From an uncultured Collinsella sp. (GTDB taxonomy: Bacteria > Actinomycetota > Coriobacteriia > Coriobacteriales > Coriobacteriaceae), in assembly GCA_900768795.1 (NCBI GenBank), contig CAAGEH010000006.1, positions 62,001 to 126,000 of the forward strand: a stretch of 64,000 nucleotides of DNA, given 5' to 3'. The translations under genes and the position numbers were made by a program. Of this stretch, positions 55,532 through 63,453 are shown one piece after another (position 1 is the first letter of the stretch; every line of letters begins with the position of its first letter). The notes under the pieces were generated by a model. It was not told the DNA's origin. It did no database searches and worked only from the letters and a program-made list of their open reading frames with translations.

Positions 55532-56389
55532 CTACTTAATCTTGTACTCGGCCATGAGCTTGTCGATGGTGCCGTCATCGGTGAGCTCCTTGATAGCCTT
55601 GTTGATGTCGCCCTTGAGCTTGGTGTTGCCCTTGTTGATGGCGATGGAGTACTCCTCGCCCGTGGAGATCATCTTGACCACATGGCAGGTCTTGAACTGG
55701 TCGGCGGTAAGCTGGGCGGCAACGGAGCGGTTGGTCACCACAGCGGTACCCTTGTCGGACTGGAGCATGCTGAAGCACTCGGTTGCGTCCTTGACCGCCT
55801 TGATGTCGGCCTTGGGGAAGTTCTCCTTGGCAAAGGACTCCGCCGTGGAGCCGGACTGGACGAGCAGCGTCGCGTCGGCATTGTTGAGCTTGTCAGAATA
55901 GTTGTCGGCAGTGATGTCACCGTTGTCCGACTTGGTGACGATGGCCTGGTCATCCATGTAGTAAGAGTCGGTGAAGTCGACCGTCTTCTTGCGCTCCGGG
56001 GTCTCCGTGATGGCGGAGAGCGAAACATCGTACTTGGTGCCGGAGGCAACGCCTGCGACCAGGGAGTCGAAGTCGTTGTTGACATAGGCGACCTTGAGGC
56101 CGAGCTTGTCGGCGATCTTTGCGGCGAGCTCGAGGTCGAAGCCCTTGTAATCGCCGCTGTCGTCCTTGTACTCGAACGGAGCGTAGTCAGCGGATGTGCC
56201 GACGGTCAGCGTACCGTCCTTGACGAGAGCATACTTCTTGGCTCCGTCGACCTTTGCGGTCTTGGTGGTCTCACTCTTGGAGCTACCGGCAGCGGAACCG
56301 GATGCAGCCTGTCCGCTGCAGCCCGTAAGGGCGATGGTGGCAGCCATAAGGCCAGCGATGGCCATAGCGCCGAGTTTCTTGATCTTCAT
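55532..56389 (-). CDS. Amino-acid ABC transporter substrate-binding lipoprotein
   Basis: 285 aa from ATG 56389 (AAGGAGAA upstream). Signal peptide with lipobox LTGCS at about 20-24, a Ser/Ala/Thr-rich spacer, then the family 3 solute-binding fold: LTVGTSADYAPFEYKDDSGDYKGFDLELAAKIADKLGLK and YDVSLSAITETPERKKTVDFTDSYY. These residues bind the alpha-amino and carboxyl groups of the ligand. First gene of the three-gene transporter operon. Confidence 0.94.
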   Translation of the reverse strand: MKIKKLGAMAIAGLMAATIALTGCSGQAASGSAAGSSKSETTKTAKVDGAKKYALVKDGTLTVGTSADYAPFEYKDDSGDYKGFDLELAAKIADKLGLKVAYVNNDFDSLVAGVASGTKYDVSLSAITETPERKKTVDFTDSYYMDDQAIVTKSDNGDITADNYSDKLNNADATLLVQSGSTAESFAKENFPKADIKAVKDATECFSMLQSDKGTAVVTNRSVAAQLTADQFKTCHVVKMISTGEEYSIAINKGNTKLKGDINKAIKELTDDGTIDKLMAEYKIK

Positions 56390-56635
56390 ATACAATTCTC
56401 CTTCCCATGGCTCCACTTGATCGGAGCGCATAAAAAACAGGGGTTATTATGCGCTTGGATGAGAGTCGATGCAAACGGAAAAGAGCTGGAAACAAAATAA
56501 GGACACGCAGGACACACTGCAGCCAACCGGAGCTTTTCCTGCAACTTACCGCTGCAGATAAAGCCTGCCGCCGCTACGGACCAGCGTGTTTAGCGGCCAG
56601 AAACCGCCTGGGAAGCGCACGGGGCGCACACGACG

Positions 56636-56764
56636 CTAACCGAGCGCCTCGAGCTTGTCGAGCGCCTCGGACTCGTCACGACGCTCGCAATCGCGCGCGA
56701 TACCCGAAACCACGCAGGCAGCGATTCCCAAACCGGCGGCGATGACAATAGCGATGAGATGCAT
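56636..56764 (-). CDS. Small membrane protein, 42 aa
   Basis: ATG at 56764 with a strong AAGGAG five bases upstream. The product is one hydrophobic helix (LIAIVIAAGLGIAACVVSGIA, about residues 3-23, abbreviated here to its outline) followed by an acidic/basic tail RDCERRDESEALDKLEALG. Not recognised. It lies alone between the transporter operon and the panE remnant, on the minus strand. The ribosome binding site and clean helix-tail layout support a real gene. Confidence 0.6.
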   Translation of the reverse strand: MHLIAIVIAAGLGIAACVVSGIARDCERRDESEALDKLEALG

Positions 56765-56848
56765 TCTGCTCCTTCCTCTCATCTGACACTGACACTAGGT
56801 TACGCAGGCTTCGTGATGGCCGCGCAACGTGTATGTAAGCTAACGGCA

Positions 56849-57449
56849 AAGAGCGAGCAGAGAATCGCTAAGCGCTTTGGATGGGAGCACACCGTTCTCG
56901 GAATCTGCCAAGGTATGGACGCGGTCTTTCTCGACGGAGCGCTGACCTTTGCCAAGTGCGGAGAAATCCGCTTTGGAGCAGCCGAGGGGACGGAACCCTC
57001 CGTGGTGGAGGCCATCGACGACCCGTACGCGCGCGGGCATCCCCCACGTGGTCGAGCGCGACATCCGGCACCGCATGTGGTCGAAACTCATGCTCAACGA
57101 TGGCATCAACCAAACGTGCATGGCATACGGCGGAACGTACGGAAGCGCCGTGGAGCCGGGATCCGAACAGCGCAGAAGCTTCGTTGCCGCCATGCGCGAG
57201 ACGCTTGCCGTGGGACAGGCCGAGGGCGTCGCGCTCACCGAACGCGATCTCACCCAGATGGTTCAGCTTATCGAAGGACTCGACGGCGTCGGCATGCCCT
57301 CGATGGCGCAAGACCGTATCGCGCATCGCAAGACCGAAGTCGAGGAATTCTCCGGAACGATTTGCCGTCTTGCGCGCAAACACGATATCGAAGTCCCTCA
57401 AAACGAATGGCTCTACGAGCGCATCCGCGCAATCGAGAGCACTTGGTAG
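56849..57449 (+). pseudogene. panE: Truncated, frameshifted ketopantoate reductase-like gene
   Basis: Two frames join to give the C-terminal two thirds of a PanE/ApbA protein: SEQRIAKRFGWEHTVLGICQGMDAVF...EIRFGAAEG in the first, and, after a shift near 57030, GIPHVVERDIRHRMWSKLMLNDGINQT...AMRETLAVGQAEGVALTERDL...GMPSMAQDRIAHRKTEVEEFSGTI in the second. The N-terminal NADPH-binding Rossmann part, roughly 110 residues, is absent. Not expected to be functional. 57450-57678 holds no gene. Confidence 0.82.
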
Positions 57450-57678
57450 CGCGCGGCGAAGGTCGCAACGAAAAGACGCTCGAACAGCAGGGCGCCCAGA
57501 AAACGGAGCCGTCACGACGTTGCGCGGCGATGCGTTACGGACGGGCGGCAATGCATCCCCAAGCGCAGCGCACCGATACGTAAAAACATCAAAATAAATG
57601 CATTTACCTGCAGAAATCTCTCTCAAGCTGGGTACGATAGCCGTAGGTTGGACGGCAGACATCGAGAGAGGAGCCGTT

Positions 57679-58071
57679 ATGAAAACGTTCAAGTTCTATA
57701 GGTGCAAGACCTGCGGAAAAGTCGTTGCGGAACTGGTGGGAAGCGCCGCTGTTCCCGTATGCTGCGGCTCCCCCATGGAAGAACTCCGCGCCAACACGAC
57801 AGACGGCGCGCGCGAGAAGCACGTTCCCGAGATAACTTGCACCGACGGCAAAACGCTCGATGTTTCCGTGGGCTCGGTCGCACACCCTATGCTGTCTGAG
57901 CACTACATCCAGTTCATCGCAATCGTCAGGCCCAACGGCACCGCCGAGATCAAATGGCTCGATCCGGGTGATGAGCCGCACGCCGTCTTCTGTCTCGGCG
58001 GGGAGTGCGAAGCGAGCGTCTACGAGTTCTGCAATCTTCACGGTCTCTGGAAGGCCGACTGGAAAGCATAA
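57679..58071 (+). CDS. Desulfoferrodoxin-type superoxide reductase
   Basis: 130 aa from ATG 57679 (GAGAGGAG upstream). N-terminal desulforedoxin iron centre: YRCKTCGKVVAELV and PVCCGSPM supply four Cys. C-terminal SOR domain: VAHPMLSEHYIQFIAIV, EPHAVFCLGG and the terminal CNLHGLWKADW provide the His and Cys ligands of the catalytic iron. Reduces superoxide to peroxide in anaerobes without releasing oxygen. Monocistronic with its own terminator. Confidence 0.95.
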   Translation: MKTFKFYRCKTCGKVVAELVGSAAVPVCCGSPMEELRANTTDGAREKHVPEITCTDGKTLDVSVGSVAHPMLSEHYIQFIAIVRPNGTAEIKWLDPGDEPHAVFCLGGECEASVYEFCNLHGLWKADWKA

Positions 58072-58141
58072 GCACGCGATGCCTCCCGCGATGAAAACGC
58101 ACTTGACGAACGCATCGTAGGCACACCGCGGGTACGCGTTT

Positions 58142-58180
58142 GGGGCCGCTGCGGGCATGGACTCGCGGCGGCCCTTTTTC
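58142..58180 (+). terminator. Terminator after the superoxide reductase
   Basis: GGGGCCGCTGCG / CGCGGCGGCCC stem with a 10-base loop followed by TTTTT. Confidence 0.85.
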
Positions 58181-58348
58181 CCTCGCTCCCCTCACACGGG
58201 AAAACGCAATCGACCGCACGCCAAATAATTCGCCAAAAGATAATCCACAGATGTTTGCGCTCGTTGTCGATATCGCCCTCGCATCCGTGTTCCCTTTGTA
58301 TTTCCTTCTTTGCCGCCGCACGCGTACCATGCTCGTCCAGCCCTTGTT

Positions 58349-58555
58349 ATGCACGCGCGCCAAGTTGAACTCAAGAAGGATGCATCGTTCTTCCAGCCTA
58401 AATCGTGGGCGTTCTGGCGCAACCTCATCATGTATTTCTGTATCTTCAGCGTTGTCGGGCACTGGATGGAGGCAGGCTACCGCCTCTTCATTAAATGGGG
58501 CATCCTCCCGGTGCTCTTCGCGCTCTACTGTATGCAAGGGATCTTCGGCGCATAG
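58349..58555 (+). pseudogene. Fragment of a CmpB-type (PF06541) membrane protein
   Basis: A 68-residue frame, SWAFWRNLIMYFCIFSVVGHWMEAGYRLFIKWGILP, resembles the N-terminal first helix of the putative ABC-transporter type IV family, normally 150 aa or more with several helices. It ends abruptly after a second hydrophobic stretch and has no ribosome binding site at its ATG. Read as a decayed remnant. Confidence 0.5.
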
Positions 58556-58597
58556 GCCGGTCGCATACATACAGTCTGATTTAATAGATCGGCCGCA

Positions 58598-58638
58598 TAA
58601 AAAATCGGGCTGCCCGCATATCTGCGAGCAGCCCGATC
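58598..58638 (-). terminator. Terminator after the LPXTG protein
   Basis: ATCGGGCTGC (58604-58613) / GCAGCCCGAT (58628-58637) with an inner CGCA/TGCG extension; on the minus strand six T follow. Confidence 0.9.
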
Positions 58639-58667
58639 GCTATGAGTCGATAGCTAGAGTGAGACGC

Positions 58668-59858
58668 TTACTCCTCCATATGACGACGTGCACGCACGCC
58701 GCAGGCGGCGAGGAGCGAGCCGAAGATGGCGGTCACTGCCGCGATGAAGCCGGCATTGTCCCCCGTCTGGGGAAGGGTGCTCTTCTTCACAACAGGCTTG
58801 CCCCCAGCCGTCGCGGGCTTTGCGTCCTTCTTAGCGTTCGCTTTCGGAGCCGGCGCGGCAGGCTTGGAAGCCTCATCTTTCTTTGCACCGTCATCGTTAG
58901 GCTTCACGGAATCAGGCGTCGTCGGCTTATCGGGCTTGGGATCGGCCGGCTTGGCATCGCTCACCTCGTAGAGGTAGCTGTAGGGGAAGGAGCCGTTGAC
59001 GGGCAGGCACTGGCCCTTGGAGTCGGCGGACGGGATGACCTGGTCCGTCTTGTACTCGGGGTGCTGGGCGAGCCACTCGTGCAGCGCCTTGGTGGAGACC
59101 CAGTACTGCGAGCCGTCGCGGGTGACGCAGGCGTCGTCGGCGTAGACGTCGACGCTGTAGACCGCGGTGCCGTCGGCCTTCCTGAAGCCGAGCTTGGCGA
59201 TGAGTGTGTGGGCAGGCTTGGGATCGGCAGGCTTGTAGTTGGGGTCCTTCTCGACCTCGTAGATAGCCTTACCGTTCTTGCTGGCATACACGCGTACCGA
59301 CGAATTGCCGGCGATGGCTCCGGCGAGACGATACTCCGGCGCATTTGCAGCCAGCCAATCCTTAATAGGCTGCAATGGGACGACGTAATACTTGCCGTCA
59401 ACCGTCACACCGGGTGTGGAAGCATTGACCGTATACGAATACAGAACCTTGTCGAGCATATAGTCGTCACCGGCGTCCCTATAGGTGCCGATCCCGAAGG
59501 TGATATCGGGAAGCGACGACGTGGCGTCAGCCGCCTTTGCCTGCACTGCTTGAGGAGCGGAAACCACCTGTTTACTCTTGCCTGCCGAGGCAGCAACAGA
59601 AGTCTTAACGGACTCCTCCGTCCCCTTTTGCGCAGTTTCCTCAGCCTTTTCCGATTGCTTGGCAGACTCAGATGAAGCGGCATCGGAATCCAGATTAGAC
59701 GACTTTTCAGTGTCCGTTTTGTTCTCGCCGTTAATACCCAAACCGGCAGTTACCGCAACGGGCGCGGCAGGTGCGGTCTCCTCGGCAAGCGCGGGCACGG
59801 GCAAGGCACACGCAAGCGCAATCGTGGAAACCGAAAGGGCAATCTTCTTCCTGTTCAT
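58668..59858 (-). CDS. LPXTG-anchored surface protein with two repeat domains
   Basis: 396 aa. Signal peptide (residues 1-25, cut after PVPALA), then a Ser/Glu/Lys-rich disordered region to about 110. Two related modules of about 85 residues follow: YTVNASTPGVTVDGKYYVVPLQPIKDWL...YEV and YSVDVYADDACVTRDGSQYWVSTKALHEWL...YEV, each followed by a KPADPKP linker. A Pro/Lys/Ala wall-spanning stretch leads to the sortase signal LPQTGDNAG, a hydrophobic helix and a basic tail RARRHMEE. Covalently attached to the wall by a class A/B sortase encoded elsewhere. The role of the modules is unknown. Confidence 0.9.
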   Translation of the reverse strand: MNRKKIALSVSTIALACALPVPALAEETAPAAPVAVTAGLGINGENKTDTEKSSNLDSDAASSESAKQSEKAEETAQKGTEESVKTSVAASAGKSKQVVSAPQAVQAKAADATSSLPDITFGIGTYRDAGDDYMLDKVLYSYTVNASTPGVTVDGKYYVVPLQPIKDWLAANAPEYRLAGAIAGNSSVRVYASKNGKAIYEVEKDPNYKPADPKPAHTLIAKLGFRKADGTAVYSVDVYADDACVTRDGSQYWVSTKALHEWLAQHPEYKTDQVIPSADSKGQCLPVNGSFPYSYLYEVSDAKPADPKPDKPTTPDSVKPNDDGAKKDEASKPAAPAPKANAKKDAKPATAGGKPVVKKSTLPQTGDNAGFIAAVTAIFGSLLAACGVRARRHMEE

Positions 59859-60029
59859 TCATTACTCCTCAGCAGGCAAAATGCGGCGTATCCGCAAATC
59901 TCCTTAAAGATAAAGAACGGAAACAACACCTCAACATGGATTGCGTAAGGCTTTTTCATGCCCGGTAACAATCCCGTCAAGATTCTCGGCTTTAATCAGG
60001 CACTCATAACATTTGCGCAAATAGACAGG

Positions 60030-60060
60030 CAAAAAGGGTGCCGGAAAACCGACACCCTTA
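60030..60060 (-). terminator. Terminator after metY
   Basis: 11-bp stem AAGGGTGCCGG / CCGACACCCTT with one mismatch and an AAAA loop; on the minus strand TTTTTG follows. Confidence 0.88.
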
Positions 60061-60116
60061 CCGAGTCAAAATATGCTTTCAATCGCGAACGATTGGGTCA
60101 GTCCGTGCAGCTGTGT

Positions 60117-61427
60117 CTACTCATCGAGTTTGGCGAAGGCCTGCTTGAGGTCCCAGATGATATCGTCTGCATTCTCCGTACCGATGGAGAGGCGAATCGT
60201 CGAAGGTGTGATGCCCACGTTTGCGAGCTCCTCTGCAGAAAGCTGGGCATGCGTGGTGCTCGCCGGGTGAATCACGAGGCTCTTGACGTCAGCGACGTTT
60301 GCGAGCAGCGAGAAGACCTGCAGGTTGTCGATAAACTTCCAAGCAGCCTCTTGACCGCCCTTGATCTCGAACGTGAAGATCGAAGCGCCGCCGTTGGGGA
60401 AATATCGCTTGTAAAGTTCGTGGTCGGGATGATCGGGCAGGCTCGGGTGGTTGACCGAAGCGACATGCGGGTCGTTTGCCAAGAACTCGACGACCTTCTT
60501 GGTGTTCTCGACGTGACGGTCGACACGCAGGGAAAGCGTCTCGGTGCCCTGAAGCAGGATCCAGGCATTGAACGGCGAGATGCAGGGGCCCTCGTCACGC
60601 AGCAGGATGGCGCGGACGTAGGTCGCGAAAGCAGCCGGACCGGCAGCATCGACAAAGCTCACACCATGGTAGCTGGGGTTGGCGTCGGCGATCTCTGCAT
60701 ACTTGCCGCTCGCCTTCCAGTCGAAGTTTCCGCCATCGACGATCACGCCGCCGAGCGACGAGCCGTGGCCACCGATGAACTTGGTGGCGGAGTGGACGAC
60801 GATGTTCGCGCCGTGCTCGAGTGGACGGAACAGGTACGGGGTACCGAAGGTGTTGTCGACGACGACCGGGAGACCATGCTTCTTGGCGATCTCGGAAATC
60901 GCATCGATATCGGGGATATCGGAATTGGGGTTGCCGAGCGTCTCAAGGTAGATGGCCGTGGTGTTGTCCTGGATGGCGCCCTCGACCTCCTCGAGGTTGT
61001 GCGCGTCAACGAAGGTCACGTCCACGCCGAACTGCGAGATGGTGTGCTCGAGGAAGTTGAACGAGCCGCCGTAGATGGTCTTCTGGGCAACGATATGGTC
61101 GCCTGCCTGGGCAAGTGCCTGCACGGTCAACGTGATTGCCGCGGCACCGGAGGCAACGGCGAGACCGGCGACGCCGCCCTCGAGAGCAGCGATACGGTCC
61201 TCGAAGACCGCCTGCGTTGAGTTGGTCAGACGACCGTAGATGTTGCCGGCGTCGGCAAGGCCGAAACGATCGGCTGCGTGTTGGGCGTTGCGGAAGACAT
61301 AGCTCGTGGTCTGGTAGATGGGCACGGCGCGGGAATCGCTCGCGGGATCCGCCGTCTCCTGACCGACGTGAAGCTGAAGGGTGTCGAAGCCGAACTTGTG
61401 CTCGGGGTTGTCGATGAACTGAGGCAT
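60117..61427 (-). CDS. metY: O-acetylhomoserine sulfhydrylase
   Basis: 436 aa Cys/Met-metabolism PLP enzyme that makes homocysteine from O-acetylhomoserine and sulfide. Opening FDTLQLHVGQETADPASDSRAVPIYQTTSYVF is diagnostic of MetY; NIYGRLTNSTQAVFEDRIAALEGG, VVVDNTFGTPYLFRPLEHGANIVVHSATKFIGGHG (PLP lysine in SATK) and the C-terminal VVADVKSL-like VADVKSLVIHPASTTH and GITPSTIRLSIGTE follow. AAGGAGAA precedes the ATG. A Cys/Met-containing mini-ORF lies 58 bp upstream, and a LysR gene is divergent. Confidence 0.95.
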   Translation of the reverse strand: MPQFIDNPEHKFGFDTLQLHVGQETADPASDSRAVPIYQTTSYVFRNAQHAADRFGLADAGNIYGRLTNSTQAVFEDRIAALEGGVAGLAVASGAAAITLTVQALAQAGDHIVAQKTIYGGSFNFLEHTISQFGVDVTFVDAHNLEEVEGAIQDNTTAIYLETLGNPNSDIPDIDAISEIAKKHGLPVVVDNTFGTPYLFRPLEHGANIVVHSATKFIGGHGSSLGGVIVDGGNFDWKASGKYAEIADANPSYHGVSFVDAAGPAAFATYVRAILLRDEGPCISPFNAWILLQGTETLSLRVDRHVENTKKVVEFLANDPHVASVNHPSLPDHPDHELYKRYFPNGGASIFTFEIKGGQEAAWKFIDNLQVFSLLANVADVKSLVIHPASTTHAQLSAEELANVGITPSTIRLSIGTENADDIIWDLKQAFAKLDE

Positions 61428-61485
61428 AGTGTTCTCCTTAAACGTGATGCGCGTCTGGGCGCAAAGAATAATTCAGGGTTGGGTG

Positions 61486-61566
61486 CTATCTGCACCCCGA
61501 GGTACAGCTCCCGACCACACGCTCCGATGCCGTCGAGAGCTTCATCATTCGCAGACAATCGAGCAT
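61486..61566 (-). CDS. 26-aa Cys/Met-containing mini-ORF upstream of metY (leader peptide candidate)
   Basis: ATG at 61566 is preceded by AAAGGAGG with eight bases spacing, a near-perfect ribosome binding site. The peptide begins MLDCLRMMK and ends SCTSGCR, so it holds three Cys and three Met in 26 residues. It lies 58 bp upstream of metY on the same strand. Cys-containing upstream ORFs regulate sulfur genes in some Actinobacteria. No terminator hairpin lies between it and metY, so translational coupling or ribosome stalling would be the mechanism, if any. Confidence 0.6.
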   Translation of the reverse strand: MLDCLRMMKLSTASERVVGSCTSGCR

Positions 61567-61657
61567 GGCGGGACCTCCTTTCCTCACTCCCCGTGCGGTT
61601 TGTCTGATTAGCATAGTATGGTGACCGTTTCGCTCAGTCAATCAGTTAAATGTGGTA

Positions 61658-61692
61658 GCAAGTTATCTGTTTTAGAGATAACATGAACTTGC
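61658..61692. promoter_or_regulatory. Nested dyad, candidate LysR binding site
   Basis: Outer arms GCAAGTT (61658-61664) / AACTTGC (61686-61692) and inner arms GTTATCT (61662-61668) / AGATAAC (61676-61682). The inner dyad contains ATC-N9-GAT, the T-N11-A type LysR box. It sits between metY and the divergent lysR-type gene. Confidence 0.55.
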
Positions 61693-61819
61693 AATCATCC
61701 GCACGCCTGTATCACGCCGCATCGGGCAAACACCATGCATGCGAATACGCATGCGGCAACATGCACGACGCACGCAGCGAAGCATCCAGACGCAGGTGCA
61801 ACCGGTACCGGAGGCAAGC

Positions 61820-62743
61820 ATGACGCTCCAGCAACTCAGATTCCTTATCGCCGTAGCCGAGGCGGGGTCCATCAACGCCGCCGCGCAGAACATGTACACG
61901 GCTCAGTCCAACATCTCCAGCGCCATCAAATCGCTCGAGGGCGAACTCGGGATTCGCATCTTCACGCGCAGCACGCGCGGCGTCATGCTCACCAACGACG
62001 GAACCGAGTTGCTCGGATACGCACGCCAGGTCGTCGAGCAGGCGAACATCCTCGAATCGCGCTATACCACGAGCGATGCGCACTCCACGCGCCTCGACAT
62101 CTCTGCGCAGCACTACGCCTTCTCCGTCCAAGCCTTCATCGATGTGGTCGAGTCCGTCGACGACGAGTCGTTCGACTTCCGCATGCGCGAGACCACCACG
62201 GCGCAGATCATCGACGACGTGCGCGCGTTCCGTTCGGAAATCGGCATACTCTACCTCGATGATTTCAATCACCGCGTGCTCGAAAAAGCGTTCTCGGACG
62301 CACGCGTGACGTTCTATCCGCTCTTCAAGGCACATGTCCATGTATTCATGGGCAGCGCCAACCCGCTCTCGACCCGCAGCGAAATCAAACTCGAAGAGCT
62401 CGAACCCTATACGCGCTACAGTTTCGAACAGGGCTTCTCCGGTTCGTTCTACTATGCGGAAGAGCCGCTTGCCGAGGTCCCCTGTGCACGCAATATCCGC
62501 GTCTCCGACCGCGGCACGCTCACCAACTTGCTCGTCACGAGCAACGGTTACGCACTCTCGACCGGCGTACTTTCGAGCGAGATGCAGTCAGGTATCGTGA
62601 GCATCCCCCTCGCGGGCGACCACACCATGCGCGTGGGCTACATCATGCACGACGAGCGCCGACCCACGCCGATCCTGGAAAAGTATCTTGCCCGTCTGCG
62701 GCAGATTATCGATGAGGACCCCGAGGCGGTTTCGCTGAGCTGA
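61820..62743 (+). CDS. LysR-family transcriptional regulator
   Basis: 307 aa from ATG 61820, preceded by GGAGG; the frame extends upstream without conserved content. N-terminal winged helix TLQQLRFLIAVAEAGSINAAAQNMYTAQSNISSAIKSLEGELGIRIFTRSTRGVMLT, then a LysR substrate domain from about residue 90. Divergent to metY with a dyad between them, so control of metY/sulfur assimilation is likely. It has an unusual Asp/Glu-rich patch near 115-130 (ESVDDESFDFRM). Confidence 0.93.
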   Translation: MTLQQLRFLIAVAEAGSINAAAQNMYTAQSNISSAIKSLEGELGIRIFTRSTRGVMLTNDGTELLGYARQVVEQANILESRYTTSDAHSTRLDISAQHYAFSVQAFIDVVESVDDESFDFRMRETTTAQIIDDVRAFRSEIGILYLDDFNHRVLEKAFSDARVTFYPLFKAHVHVFMGSANPLSTRSEIKLEELEPYTRYSFEQGFSGSFYYAEEPLAEVPCARNIRVSDRGTLTNLLVTSNGYALSTGVLSSEMQSGIVSIPLAGDHTMRVGYIMHDERRPTPILEKYLARLRQIIDEDPEAVSLS

Positions 62744-62760
62744 GGCGAACGCATATCAAG

Positions 62761-62785
62761 GCGAGCTCATAGACTCAGAGCTCGC
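62761..62785 (+). terminator. Hairpin after the LysR gene
   Basis: 8-bp perfect stem GCGAGCTC / GAGCTCGC with a 9-base loop, 18 bp after the stop. No T-run follows. Confidence 0.4.
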
Positions 62786-62943
62786 ATCTGGCCGCGTTCG
62801 TCCACCTGAATCCCGCACAAAACAAGCAGCTCTGCCCATCGGGGTGAAACAAACGTCCGATGGTGCCCGCTTCCGCTCCGGCTCTTTATACCTGACATCC
62901 CTGACGCTAGACTAAACACAGAGACATCCCGTGAAAGGAAACC

Positions 62944-63429
62944 ATGAAGGTCATCATCTACACCGACGGTTCCGCGCGCTCCAACCCCGGGCGCGGCGGA
63001 TACGGTGCCGTCCTGAGCTACACCAACCCGACCGGAAAGACCTTTACACAGGAGCTTTCACAGGGTTACGTCAAGACGACGAACAACCGCATGGAGCTCA
63101 TGGCGGTCATCGTGGCGCTCGAGGCGCTCAATCGCCCTTGCGACGTTGAGCTACATTCCGACTCCCAATACGTGGTCAACGCCTTCAACAAACATTGGAT
63201 TCAGGGCTGGAAGAAGCGCGGCTGGAAAACGGCGAACAAGCAGCCGGTCAAGAACCGCGACCTCTGGGAGCGCCTGCTCGCCGCAAAAGAACCCCACAGC
63301 GTTGAATTCGTCTGGGTCAAGGGTCACGCCGGCCATGAGCTCAACGAGCGCTGCGACGAGCTCGCGACGACGGCAGCCGATGGTGACAATTTGATTCCCG
63401 ACACCGGCTTCAACGAAAACGACCTCTAA
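62944..63429 (+). CDS. rnhA: Ribonuclease HI
   Basis: 161 aa. Cuts the RNA strand of RNA/DNA hybrids. Catalytic residues in order: [20 protein letters not shown] (Asp), [15 protein letters not shown] (Glu), [39 protein letters not shown] (Asp and the basic protrusion) and [18 protein letters not shown] (His, Asp). GAAAGGAAA precedes the ATG. The next gene begins 24 bp downstream. Confidence 0.96.
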   Translation: MKVIIYTDGSARSNPGRGGYGAVLSYTNPTGKTFTQELSQGYVKTTNNRMELMAVIVALEALNRPCDVELHSDSQYVVNAFNKHWIQGWKKRGWKTANKQPVKNRDLWERLLAAKEPHSVEFVWVKGHAGHELNERCDELATTAADGDNLIPDTGFNENDL

Positions 63430-63453
63430 GCCACACGTCAACAGGAGGAAACG

